NCBI GenBank assembly: GCA_024274855.1
Contig: JAJSAJ010000553.1
Coordinates: forward strand, 1-13,759
Source of the DNA: Planctomycetota bacterium
GTDB taxonomy: Bacteria; Planctomycetota; Planctomycetia; Pirellulales; Pirellulaceae
Direction of reading: 5' to 3'
Length of the DNA stretch: 13,759 nt
The translations under genes were made by a program, and so were the position numbers. The stretch's first letter is position 1. The number at the start of each line of letters is the position of its first letter. Shown one piece after another: positions 6,839 through 13,759 of this stretch. The notes beneath the pieces were generated by a model. It searched no databases. It was not told the DNA's origin and saw nothing but the letters and a program-made list of their open reading frames with translations.

Positions 6839-8518
6839 CTATTTCGGCTGTTGTTTCCCCTTGTTCGAAAGGACGAAATAGCTGCAGATATCTTGGGCAA
6901 ATCCGGCCACTTTCTGCGTGGTCTGCTGGCCGTTCTCGGATGTCGGCTCGGCTGGCATTCCTTTACGAAAGACTCGGAACAACCTGCGAAACAAGCGGCG
7001 TCTGGCCGTCGGATAGATCATCATTTCCTGCGGCTTCTGCTTTGTGATACGTTGTTTCCCGTTTTGACGGGTTGATTGTGTCGGTTTTTGTTTTTGTGCG
7101 TCGTTCGTCTGATCGGTGATTCGGCTGATCGGCTGTTGCGAGAATCCTGTCAGCGCGATGCGTTTCGGCGTAACGATCACCTTCAAATCATGCTGACCAG
7201 GTCGCGTGGCGACGAACCAGGCTTTTTCATTTTCCCAGGGAATATCGTAGAGTTTGTCTTTCTTGACACGGTTCCCCTGGCCAGGCAGCGGAAAGACGAG
7301 TGTCAACTGGCCCTTTGGTCCCACATCGAAGACATAAAGATATCCGGCGGCAGCACTGCGAAACGACACGGTAATCGGCTGGCCCACGTGGTAGCGACCA
7401 CCGTCACCTTGATCAACAAACGCATCGAGCGCAAAGCTGCTCGTTTTGTTGGCGATCAGGGCAATCAACTCGTCCGGGCTCAGGATACTCTGCCACGACA
7501 CAATCTGATCCGGTTGATTCGGCTGGGTTGAGGGACGGTTATCAGTTGGTTCGTCGGGATCAGTTGGTTCAGGATCGGTTGGTGGTCTGCTTCCGTTGTC
7601 GGCGGGATCATCAGGCGCAGGGGGATCCAAATCTGGGCCATCGCTCGGATTTCCGTCCACATCCGGTGGATTGCTTCCGCCAACGGCATACCCGACAATA
7701 CGTGCCACTTCTTCGACACGAACCTCGGGATTTTCCGCAACGGCAACGTATGGGTACCATGCAAAGTCGGGATGATCCTCGACACTGTCGCCGGTCCATT
7801 GGCCGCTGCTTGTAACCAGAGCTCCACCCTGAAACTGGAATCGGAACGTGAAAGTATGTAGGGCCGATTCTGTTCCAACATAGTCCGGTTCGACATTATT
7901 ATCGGCCGTGACCAACTCCATGGTCGCGTCATACCAACCGTTGCCCGAATCACTATAGTTTACGCGGTACTGGTAGACAGGATAATTCCATACCTGCTCG
8001 CCCGCTTCCAGATCCAGAATCAGCGGCAAATCACGTTGCTTCACATACATCTGAAGCAATCGCCATAGTTCGACCGGATTGATATCGAGACGATCTTCCA
8101 ATCCGGCCCCATCTCCGTAGCGGTCTCCATAGCTATTCGCGACGTCCTGGTCATGGCACGCGCAGAGGAGGCCTTTCTCGTCGCCTACGGCAAACGGTAC
8201 GTTGGCAACCGTGCGTCCACGGGTCGGTTCCTTTTCCGAGACGCACGCGGCGGACCAGGCATGGCAATGTCCAAACCAGGCGGGAACATTTGGCGAGACA
8301 TGAGTTTGACGCTCCCACGCAGCCGCACTGGTCCCAGTGACACGATCGTATTTCTCCAGAGGGCCGGTCAGCCCGCCGGAACGATGTTGCCACCAGTATC
8401 CCGACCACGGAACTCGCGAGACCGCTCCACTATCTGTTTCCGCTTCTGCCACGGCACCGAGCAGCAAGAGGAGAAGTACTGCAAGCGCAAAGCGTTTATT
8501 TGGCATCGTTCGACGCAT
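6839..8518 (-). CDS. Secreted GP42/elicitor-type transglutaminase-like protein fused to DUF4384
   Basis: This is a 559-residue protein. The start at 8518 puts a textbook signal peptide first (ALAVLLLLLLGAVAEA, cleavage near 26); a GGAG lies 11 nt upstream, and an ATG at 8506 is possible. Residues about 37-275 resemble the Phytophthora GP42 transglutaminase (TGase elicitor) family: WFGHCHAWSAA with likely nucleophile C85, VWNYPVYQYRVNY at 176-188 (the position of the Pep-13 elicitor in GP42) and GQWTGDSVEDHPDFAWYPY (239-257) as the expected late His/Asp segment. Residues 284-337 are an acidic Pro/Asp linker. DUF4384 covers about 362-455 (GYLYVFDVGPKGQLTLVFPL). The tail has a polybasic RRRLFRRLFRVFRKG (507-520) and PTSENGQQ. 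The family crosslinks Gln to Lys in a calcium-dependent way; activity here is inferred. It lies 40 nt after the gene at 8559. The fold call rests on motif recall, not a search. Confidence 0.72.
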   Translation of the reverse strand: MRRTMPNKRFALAVLLLLLLGAVAEAETDSGAVSRVPWSGYWWQHRSGGLTGPLEKYDRVTGTSAAAWERQTHVSPNVPAWFGHCHAWSAACVSEKEPTRGRTVANVPFAVGDEKGLLCACHDQDVANSYGDRYGDGAGLEDRLDINPVELWRLLQMYVKQRDLPLILDLEAGEQVWNYPVYQYRVNYSDSGNGWYDATMELVTADNNVEPDYVGTESALHTFTFRFQFQGGALVTSSGQWTGDSVEDHPDFAWYPYVAVAENPEVRVEEVARIVGYAVGGSNPPDVDGNPSDGPDLDPPAPDDPADNGSRPPTDPEPTDPDEPTDNRPSTQPNQPDQIVSWQSILSPDELIALIANKTSSFALDAFVDQGDGGRYHVGQPITVSFRSAAAGYLYVFDVGPKGQLTLVFPLPGQGNRVKKDKLYDIPWENEKAWFVATRPGQHDLKVIVTPKRIALTGFSQQPISRITDQTNDAQKQKPTQSTRQNGKQRITKQKPQEMMIYPTARRRLFRRLFRVFRKGMPAEPTSENGQQTTQKVAGFAQDICSYFVLSNKGKQQPK

Positions 8519-8558
8519 TGTCTGTATCTCCGGTAAAGAGGTTCGCTTTCTTGTACGG

Positions 8559-9362
8559 TTACTCGTTGACCAGCCAGGCTTGCGTGCAACCATTCTCCGT
8601 GTAGACGGGCCAAGGCGATCCTTTCTTCCATAGCTGAACGATCGTTTCACTGGTACTCTTTAGCTTGACTTCCGTCACATCGGCTCCGTCAAGACTCTTG
8701 GACAATCCCTGCTTGGCCTCGCTCAAGCGTTTTCGAGACGGCGTTCGCAAATCCTGTTGGACCGTATGTGCGAAACGTAATAGGCCCGGCGCCTTGGATC
8801 CGGCGGACGTAGCCTGGCTTGTGTACGTGAACGAGCCCATTCCCTTTGAACCTGCCATCACGAAAGCAGGAAGCGCGATCGGCAGCGCAGTCACCGGCGG
8901 CATCACCGGCGCGGACATACCTTTGGGGACCGAATACGACTCCTGGATAACACGATACCGGCCATTGGTTGCCAGCTGTGTCTGGAACTGCTGCAGGAAG
9001 AGCGTTTTTTTGTCACACCAGATCACAGTGGCTGGCTGAAGACGTCCTTTTGCCAAGCACTCGATATCAATGCGGTAACAATCACGTCCCGCAATCGGCT
9101 CGACTCCACGAACGTGAAATCGCCATCGAATGCGAGCCGGTTTTCGTGCGGGCTCGGACTCTCGGACTTGGATCCGACGCGTTTTGGTTTCGACAACCCA
9201 CGAGTCGCCCGTTTTCCAATCGGGACGCTTCACGGTTCGCCCGCCTTCTCCGTCCTGGGCGCACACACTCGACGTTTGCGATACCTCGGTTATGATCAGC
9301 GTCAAGCACACCCAGACAAGAACCGAAGCGACGGCACTTGAATAGACAGTCCACTTTTTCAT
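8559..9362 (-). CDS. Secreted protein of unknown function, first gene of the cassette
   Basis: This is a 267-residue protein. The start at 9362 follows GGGAGG 8 nt upstream and gives MKKW plus a long hydrophobic core; likely signal cleavage is after VCA at residue 35 (before QDG). An upstream in-frame start (9485) would hide the signal peptide behind 41 basic residues. The mature part opens with PDWKTGDSWVVETKT, then a strand-rich stretch (WRFHVRGVEPIAGRDCYRIDIE, ATVIWCDKKTLFLQQFQ) and ends with LWKKGSPWPVYTENGCTQAWLV. This pattern of alternating strands is loosely like the LolA/LppX half-barrel fold, but I do not recognise a family. It has no DUF4384 and no catalytic motif. It opens the minus-strand cassette and precedes the transglutaminase-like gene by 40 nt, so the two are probably co-transcribed. 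Confidence 0.75.
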   Translation of the reverse strand: MKKWTVYSSAVASVLVWVCLTLIITEVSQTSSVCAQDGEGGRTVKRPDWKTGDSWVVETKTRRIQVRESEPARKPARIRWRFHVRGVEPIAGRDCYRIDIECLAKGRLQPATVIWCDKKTLFLQQFQTQLATNGRYRVIQESYSVPKGMSAPVMPPVTALPIALPAFVMAGSKGMGSFTYTSQATSAGSKAPGLLRFAHTVQQDLRTPSRKRLSEAKQGLSKSLDGADVTEVKLKSTSETIVQLWKKGSPWPVYTENGCTQAWLVNE

Positions 9363-9370
9363 ACCTGATT

Positions 9371-9376
9371 CCTCCC
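9371..9376 (-). promoter_or_regulatory. Ribosome binding site fixing the start at 9362
   Basis: GGGAGG on the minus strand lies 8 nt before the ATG at 9362, directly ahead of a signal peptide. Confidence 0.7.
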
Positions 9377-9418
9377 GTGGTTTGAACGGATACAATTTGC
9401 GCCCAACGGCGCGGGAAA

Positions 9419-9442
9419 ACCGACCTGCCAATGGCAATCGGT
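9419..9442. promoter_or_regulatory. Operator-like imperfect palindrome upstream of the cassette
   Basis: ACCGA (9419-9423) pairs with TCGGT (9438-9442), and inside it TGCCA (9426-9430) pairs with TGGCA (9432-9436). It lies 57-80 nt upstream of the start at 9362. It may be a regulator site or a 5'-UTR hairpin; no regulator is identified. Confidence 0.35.
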
Positions 9443-9489
9443 CAGCACGAGTCCGCTCCCGTCGGTCGCTCACCTGGCTTGCCAAGAAG

Positions 9490-9683
9490 TTAACCGTCTC
9501 GTTGCAAACAAATGACCGTACGATGGTCTTTCAGGCCGTCGGTCGAAGAGACTCAAATCGAGTTTATTGCCCTGTTTCCAAAAGTCACCTTGCGCTAAGT
9601 TGGGAATCCAATCGCCTCGGATCGAAAAACCTCATTTTCGACAGGCTAGACGCCCATCGTGCATTAGAGTTTCTGCAACGCTG
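9490..9683 (+). repeat. Diverged direct repeat, copy 1
   Basis: About 194 bp, in the same orientation as copy 2 at 10390. Shared blocks include TGGTCTTTCAG, GGAATCC and TTCTGCAACGCTG at the end. A 9-bp stem (CGATGGTCT at 9521-9529 with AGGCCGTCG at 9533-9541, loop TTC) is kept in both copies. Confidence 0.8.
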
Positions 9684-9750
9684 GGATTAACGATGCTGCG
9701 GGTTTGGTAACACTTTAGCCAAATGGAGAACGTGCGTTGGTCGAAGGACC

Positions 9751-9771
9751 CCCATGGGCATGTCCCATGGG
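9751..9771. repeat. Inverted repeat CCCATGGG / CCCATGGG
   Basis: Two copies of the 8-bp palindrome CCCATGGG (9751-9758 and 9764-9771), separated by 5 nt, can fold into a hairpin. Confidence 0.6.
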
Positions 9772-9816
9772 TGAATAAGTCTCTCGAGCTAGAAAGCATG
9801 TGATGAAACCCCCTTT

Positions 9817-9857
9817 CCGCTCGCTCCCCGCCGCCTTTGGCGGCGGGGAGCGAGCGG
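9817..9857. repeat. Perfect 19-bp GC-rich hairpin
   Basis: The arm at 9817-9835 pairs without mismatch with 9839-9857 around a TTT loop; the stem is almost all G and C. No U-run follows on either strand, so it is not a standard terminator. It could be a transcription block, a protein or nick site, or part of a structured RNA or mobile element. Confidence 0.85.
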
Positions 9858-9862
9858 CTGCC

Positions 9863-9875
9863 GGCATGTCATGCC
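9863..9875. repeat. Short palindrome GGCATG-T-CATGCC
   Basis: A perfect 6-bp inverted repeat with a single central base, 5 nt after the 19-bp hairpin. Confidence 0.5.
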
Positions 9876-9900
9876 TGCCTTAGCTCAATAGACTCGCTCA

Positions 9901-9921
9901 CCAACGGCACAAGGCCGTTGG
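9901..9921. repeat. 8-bp hairpin CCAACGGC / GCCGTTGG
   Basis: A perfect 8-bp stem (9901-9908 with 9914-9921) with loop ACAAG, the fourth inverted repeat within 170 nt. Confidence 0.6.
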
Positions 9922-10389
9922 GGTCGATCAACCGAAAAAACAGCAGCGAAATACAAATCCAACTGCAGACGGCTAAACAGTTACCCCGTTTGTAGTACGG
10001 AGTTCCACTTTGTCTATGGGAAAGGACCGATTATGCCGACAAACAAAACGGACTTTCCAAATAGAAAATGATCTGGTCACCGGACGAATCTCTTCACCGA
10101 GAATTCGTACCGTCGCAATCCGCCGTCAGTATGAAGCGCTCGGCCCAAAAAGTCAACCTTTAGGGGGGTTCGCCATGGCATTGAGTGAGGATATACTATT
10201 TTAGTGGACAGGGCACCTTTTAATAGAAAAGCCCCGCGGCATTTCAAACGGAAATCAGGACTCGACACGCTCTGGTCCGTTCGCTTCATGGCATGGGTTC
10301 GCCGTAGCGAGAATCCTGGGCATCACGCATCGTTGGGCCCGCCATTTGCCTTGAATTACTCCCAATGCGCATCCGTCTCAGCGAAATGG

Positions 10390-10600
10390 TTAATTCACCT
10401 CGTGGTTGCAAATAAATAACCGTACGGTGGTCTTTCAGACCGTCGACCGAAGGCCCAAATCGGAGTTATCGCCATGTCACCAGAAGTCACTTTGCGTTAG
10501 ATTTGGAATCCCCCCCTCAACCCAGAAAGCGCACTAACTCAGAAATCCCGATTCTCGACGAGCCAAGAGCCCACCGCACATGAGTTTTTCTGCAACGCTG
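10390..10600 (+). repeat. Diverged direct repeat, copy 2
   Basis: About 211 bp, longer than copy 1 because of small insertions around 10509-10530. It keeps the hairpin as CGGTGGTCT (10425-10433) with AGACCGTCG (10437-10445), loop TTC. It ends 86 nt before the LRR gene start, so it may carry that gene's promoter or leader. Confidence 0.8.
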
Positions 10601-10675
10601 AAGTTCATTCGCATCAGGCTGGCACGCTGACCGAACACTGAGTGAAAGTGCCTCTCGTGCGACACACTTGCTGGA

Positions 10676-10681
10676 AAGGAG
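10676..10681 (+). promoter_or_regulatory. Ribosome binding site fixing the GTG start at 10687
   Basis: AAGGAG lies 5 nt before GTG 10687. It selects this codon over the in-frame GTG at 10642 and puts the lipoprotein signal at the N-terminus. Confidence 0.7.
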
Positions 10682-10686
10682 TTGCC

Positions 10687-11265
10687 GTGCAAACCCATTA
10701 CTTCCTTTTGGTGCTGGCGGGCAGCCTCCTGGTATGGACCGGTTGTCAGACTCGACCCAATCAGGGCAACCAGGGGAACGGTGCCCCGGCCAAGCCCCAA
10801 GCAGCGGAATCGACTGATTCACCTTCAGCCGTGGCCGCTGTTTTGGAACTGGAGGCGGATATCGAGCAGGATGACAACGGAAATATTATCAAGGTGGGTC
10901 TCGATAATTGCAGAATCGACGATGACACGCTGCAGCCGCTGGAAGGTTTGGTCAATTTACAATGGCTTACCTTGGACGGTGCAGCGTTATCTGATAAAGC
11001 ACTCGAAACGATCGTGGCGCACCAGAAGCTACGTGGGCTGTATCTTGCCGGCACCGCGATCACCGACCGGGCGCTGATCTACATCGCCAAGCTACCCGAT
11101 CTGCAGCGACTGCAGTTAGACCGGACGAAAATCACGGATGCCGGCCTGGAACATCTCAAGAAACTTTCGAACTTAGAATCCGTTTGGTTGCGCGGCACGA
11201 ATGTCACACGCGCTGGTGTCAACAAATTGCGGAAAGCGCTTCCGGAGACATTGATCGAGGATTAG
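10687..11265 (+). CDS. Leucine-rich-repeat lipoprotein
   Basis: This is a 192-residue protein from a GTG start preceded by AAGGAG. MQTHYFLLVLAGSLLVWTGC is a lipoprotein signal with C20 as the likely lipidated Cys; Trp at the -3 position is unusual for a lipobox. A polar, Gln/Asn/Pro-rich linker follows (21-50). From about residue 65 there are four to five LRRs of about 24 residues: LVNLQWLTLDGAALSD, KLRGLYLAGTAITD, LPDLQRLQLDRTKITDAGL, and LSNLESVWLRGTNVTRAGV. The ITDAGL register is typical of planctomycete and cysteine-containing-like LRRs. It probably binds proteins at the membrane surface. It ends in TAG 60 nt before the kinase start, in the same frame, so the two genes are likely co-transcribed. 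Confidence 0.85.
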   Translation: MQTHYFLLVLAGSLLVWTGCQTRPNQGNQGNGAPAKPQAAESTDSPSAVAAVLELEADIEQDDNGNIIKVGLDNCRIDDDTLQPLEGLVNLQWLTLDGAALSDKALETIVAHQKLRGLYLAGTAITDRALIYIAKLPDLQRLQLDRTKITDAGLEHLKKLSNLESVWLRGTNVTRAGVNKLRKALPETLIED

Positions 11266-11325
11266 CGGCATTGGCGTCTGGACGAATTGCCGCATACCAA
11301 CGTTCTGACGCGGGCGGTTGATTGG

Positions 11326-13759
11326 ATGAATGACACATCGTCTGCCGGACATGCAATCACGGATCAGATCGATGCGATTTGCGACCATTTCGAATCGATT
11401 TGGCAGGCGGGTCGGTCTGTCAGGACCGAAGACTTCATCTCGCAGATCACGGACGGCCCGGACCGAACAACGTTGATTGTGGAGCTTTTGCTTCTGGAGG
11501 CCCACTACCGACGTCAGCGTGGATCGCCTCTAACACGTAGTGAATTGCTTGAACGGTTTCCGGATCGGCGAGGATTAGTCGAATCCCTTTGTGCGGAGCA
11601 CTTCGGTGGCCCGAGTGAACGGGCGAGCAAGGATCGCAGTGCGATCTCGGACCCCCTCGATGATCCGTTACGAGCAACTCGGTCCCGAGTCGATTCATCG
11701 ACTGCAGAACCTGCCGGACCAAGCGACACGAATCGAACACTTCCCAGTCGCAAGGGCCTCGTCGGAGCCCCAACTGCAGCCCCAGCACATCAAGCACATC
11801 AGGGAATTGAGCTTCCCGTGCCGAAAGGCTACGTTCTTTGCGGAAAGCTCGGTCAAGGTGGCATGGGGATCGTAGTTAAGGCTCGCCAGATCGGGCCCGA
11901 TCGGCTAGTCGCCTTGAAGTTTGTACGTCCTGATGGATTCAAGTTGCTCAACGAAGAAGGCCAGCGTCAGTTGGTCAAGCGGTTTCAAGCTGAGATTCGG
12001 GCCATTGCCAAGATTGAGCACGAGAACATTGTCCGGATTTATGAAATTGGCGAGGTTCAAGGCCTGCCCTTCTTTTCAATGCAGTACGTCGATGGCGTCT
12101 GTCTTACGTCAGTCGTTCAGCAACCGGCGTTTGGAAACCGCGAAGCAGCAACCCTTCTAGAACCCATCGCACGAGCCCTCCATGCGGTACATCGTGGCGG
12201 AACACTGCACCGCGATGTCAAACCGCAGAACATCCTAATCGAGAACGCCACGAACAAACCGCTACTTGTCGATTTTGGATTGGCCAAGTTGATCGACGTC
12301 GACTTCAACATGACGTCCGACGGGGACTTAATGGGTTCCCCTCCCTACGCATCTCCGGAACAACTGCATTCACCGGGCACAGTCGATCAGCGCGCGGACG
12401 TCTACTCCTTTGGTGCAACGCTCTACCATTCCCTTACCGGTCGCCCTCCCTTTCAAGCCCACTCACTCGCGGAAATACTCCGACAAGTCACCGAGACCGA
12501 GCCGCTTGCTCCACGACGCTTGAATCCATCGATCGATAGGGACTTGGAGACAATCTGCTTGAAGTGCCTCGAAAAGGACATCCGGAAACGTTACCCAACA
12601 ATGGAGGAAGTCGCGGACGATCTTCACCGGTACTTGAGCAGCGAACCAATCCTTGCTCGCCCAATCGGATCGGCCGAACGTCTCTGGCGCTGGTGTAAAC
12701 GGAAGCCGGCCATAGCCGGGCTGTCGATTGCAGTCGGGGCTCTGCTGATGGCCGTTGCAATCGTCTCAACTGTCGGTTTTGTCCGTGTACTCGAAGCGCG
12801 TCGCAGCGAGCATCGACAACGCGTAAAGGCGGAGCAGCGGGAACGTGAAGCCAAGGCGAATTTGCAACTTGCCCGAAACGTCGTCGACACGTTTCTGACC
12901 CAGGTCAGCGACGACCCGCGTCTGAAATCCCGCGGGGTCGAAACATTACGGCGGGAACTTCTTGAAATGTCACGGAAGTTCTACGACGTGGTTGTCCAGA
13001 AGAAGAGCGATAACTTGGTAATCCGCTGTGAACGGGCACGCGCTTACGCCATGCTGGCTGCCCTCACCGCAAAACTGGGGTCTTCCGAACCCGCCATTTC
13101 ACTCTATCAGGAAGCGCTCCAGGTGATCAATGACATCCCGGACACCTACCCTGAAATCAATCGTCTTCAGCGTTGCCGAGCAGACTGGCTAAACGGACTT
13201 GGAATGCTGTTTCGCAATACGGGTCGACATCGGGACGCTCGTCGAACGCTCGAAGAGGCCTTTCACATTCACGCAATCCTACTGGAAGGCGATTCCGGTG
13301 CTCGTGAAAACCGGGCAGGCATGGCAAGCAGCAACTTTCGACTTGGAATCCTCTGTCTGGACGAGCAGGACTTTGCCAAAGCGAAAAGCCACCTGAAAAC
13401 CGCAATCGACACTTACTCGTCGTTGCTTGCCACAGCCGATAATCTCGACTACCGCGCGAAGCTGGCCCGGTGCCACAACAATATGGCGATCGCGTATCGA
13501 AATTCGGGCAATCTCGGCACTGCCGAACTCCACTACTTGGCCGCACTCGAACTCTGGACAGATCTGGTCGAGCAGCAGCCTGACAATCCAGATTTCCAAA
13601 CAGACTTGGCGCGGTGTCATCACAACATTGGCGTCCTCTATCGAAAATGCGACCGGATTGATGAGGCACGGAAGAGCTATACGACCGCACTAGCGATCCA
13701 CCAGACACTCGCCCGAGAACACCCGGCGATTCCCGAATACCAGAGTGAAGTGGCGGCAA
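11326..13759 (+). CDS. Membrane Ser/Thr protein kinase with extracytoplasmic TPRs, 3' end missing
   Basis: The frame is open from ATG 11326 to the right edge, giving 811 residues. No good ribosome binding site is seen; the start is set by the usual N-terminal region of planctomycete kinases (ICDHFESIWQAGR and LLLLEAHYRRQRG, about 16-70). The kinase domain spans about 171-440: glycine loop GQGGMG (176-181), K198 in VALKFV, HRDVKPQN with D297, DFG at 316-318 and SPE ending at E345. All catalytic residues are present, so it should be active. One membrane helix covers about 461-486, then a charged, probably coiled stretch (490-520). TPR-like repeats of about 42 residues run from about 565 to the edge, for example ARCHNNMAIAYRNSGN and ARCHHNIGVLYRKCDR. 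This is a PknB-type layout with a cytoplasmic kinase and a TPR sensor outside. Substrates are unknown. Confidence 0.92.
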   Translation, partial: MNDTSSAGHAITDQIDAICDHFESIWQAGRSVRTEDFISQITDGPDRTTLIVELLLLEAHYRRQRGSPLTRSELLERFPDRRGLVESLCAEHFGGPSERASKDRSAISDPLDDPLRATRSRVDSSTAEPAGPSDTNRTLPSRKGLVGAPTAAPAHQAHQGIELPVPKGYVLCGKLGQGGMGIVVKARQIGPDRLVALKFVRPDGFKLLNEEGQRQLVKRFQAEIRAIAKIEHENIVRIYEIGEVQGLPFFSMQYVDGVCLTSVVQQPAFGNREAATLLEPIARALHAVHRGGTLHRDVKPQNILIENATNKPLLVDFGLAKLIDVDFNMTSDGDLMGSPPYASPEQLHSPGTVDQRADVYSFGATLYHSLTGRPPFQAHSLAEILRQVTETEPLAPRRLNPSIDRDLETICLKCLEKDIRKRYPTMEEVADDLHRYLSSEPILARPIGSAERLWRWCKRKPAIAGLSIAVGALLMAVAIVSTVGFVRVLEARRSEHRQRVKAEQREREAKANLQLARNVVDTFLTQVSDDPRLKSRGVETLRRELLEMSRKFYDVVVQKKSDNLVIRCERARAYAMLAALTAKLGSSEPAISLYQEALQVINDIPDTYPEINRLQRCRADWLNGLGMLFRNTGRHRDARRTLEEAFHIHAILLEGDSGARENRAGMASSNFRLGILCLDEQDFAKAKSHLKTAIDTYSSLLATADNLDYRAKLARCHNNMAIAYRNSGNLGTAELHYLAALELWTDLVEQQPDNPDFQTDLARCHHNIGVLYRKCDRIDEARKSYTTALAIHQTLAREHPAIPEYQSEVAA

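Larger units (their letters stand above)
9363..10686. other. Non-coding region between divergent genes, rich in repeats and hairpins
   Basis: About 1.3 kb separates the minus-strand cassette from the LRR gene. Short open frames here (for example 10077-10289 minus, 10204-10419 plus, 10517-10822 minus) have no recognisable domain, and the last one covers repeat copy 2. The region holds two diverged direct repeats (9490-9683 and 10390-10600) and several inverted repeats listed separately. Stretch 9925-10389 shows no gene that I can support; it may be decayed or regulatory DNA. Confidence 0.65.

Noticed and set aside
7530..7600. Tandem-like GATCAGTTGGTTC DNA repeats
   Set aside because: They encode the low-complexity Pro/Thr/Asp linker of the transglutaminase-like protein and need no separate explanation.
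9684..10389. Insertion sequence between the direct repeats
   Set aside because: No transposase frame, terminal inverted repeats or target-site duplication could be found, so a mobile element is only mentioned as a possibility.
10517..10822. 101-codon minus-strand frame over repeat copy 2
   Set aside because: It covers the repeat and the LRR signal sequence and has no recognisable domain; copy 1 does not preserve a matching full-length frame.
13157..13759. 200-codon minus-strand frame at the right edge
   Set aside because: It is antisense to the TPR region of the kinase, which is open and coherent in the plus frame.

Overview
The window looks like a planctomycete chromosome, probably from the Pirellulales group. 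This rests on gene content rather than a marker gene: a membrane-anchored Ser/Thr kinase with C-terminal TPRs and the long planctomycete-type N-terminal region, an LRR lipoprotein, a WD40 protein behind an N-terminal membrane segment, a secreted beta-barrel-like protein ending in Phe, exported caspase-fold proteins and several DUF4384 domains. No rRNA, tRNA, CRISPR array, integrase or transposase was seen.

Layout. Positions 1-476 (minus) hold the 5' part of a WD40 protein that runs off the left edge. A 559-nt gap that probably carries divergent promoters follows. At 1036-2439 (plus) is a secreted outer-membrane-type protein. It converges on a five-gene minus-strand run read from right to left: 9362-8559 (secreted, unknown), 8518-6839 (secreted transglutaminase-like domain of the Phytophthora GP42/elicitor type fused to DUF4384), 6571-5210 (DUF4384 then caspase, with an EF-hand loop), 5051-3426 (caspase then DUF4384) and 3405-2641 (DUF4384 with a basic tail). 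Each of these five proteins starts with a signal peptide or hydrophobic N-terminus, and four carry DUF4384. Gaps are 40, 267, 158 and 20 nt, so it may be one operon or two to three linked units.

To the right, 9363-10686 is a 1.3-kb non-coding stretch. It contains two diverged direct-repeat copies of about 200 bp that share a 9-bp hairpin with compensating changes, and between them several hairpins, including a perfect 19-bp stem. Then come an LRR lipoprotein (10687-11265, plus) and, in the same frame beyond a single TAG, a Ser/Thr kinase with TPRs (11326 to the right edge).

Interpretation (inference): the centre looks like an exported protein-modifying cassette in which two caspase-fold peptidases and a transglutaminase-like enzyme share DUF4384 as a common accessory domain. 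The EF-hand loop in one caspase, and the known calcium dependence of GP42, make calcium control plausible. The flanking LRR lipoprotein, kinase and WD40 protein could be signalling or scaffold partners, but only proximity links them. Two large genes, the WD40 protein and the kinase, are cut by the window edges.
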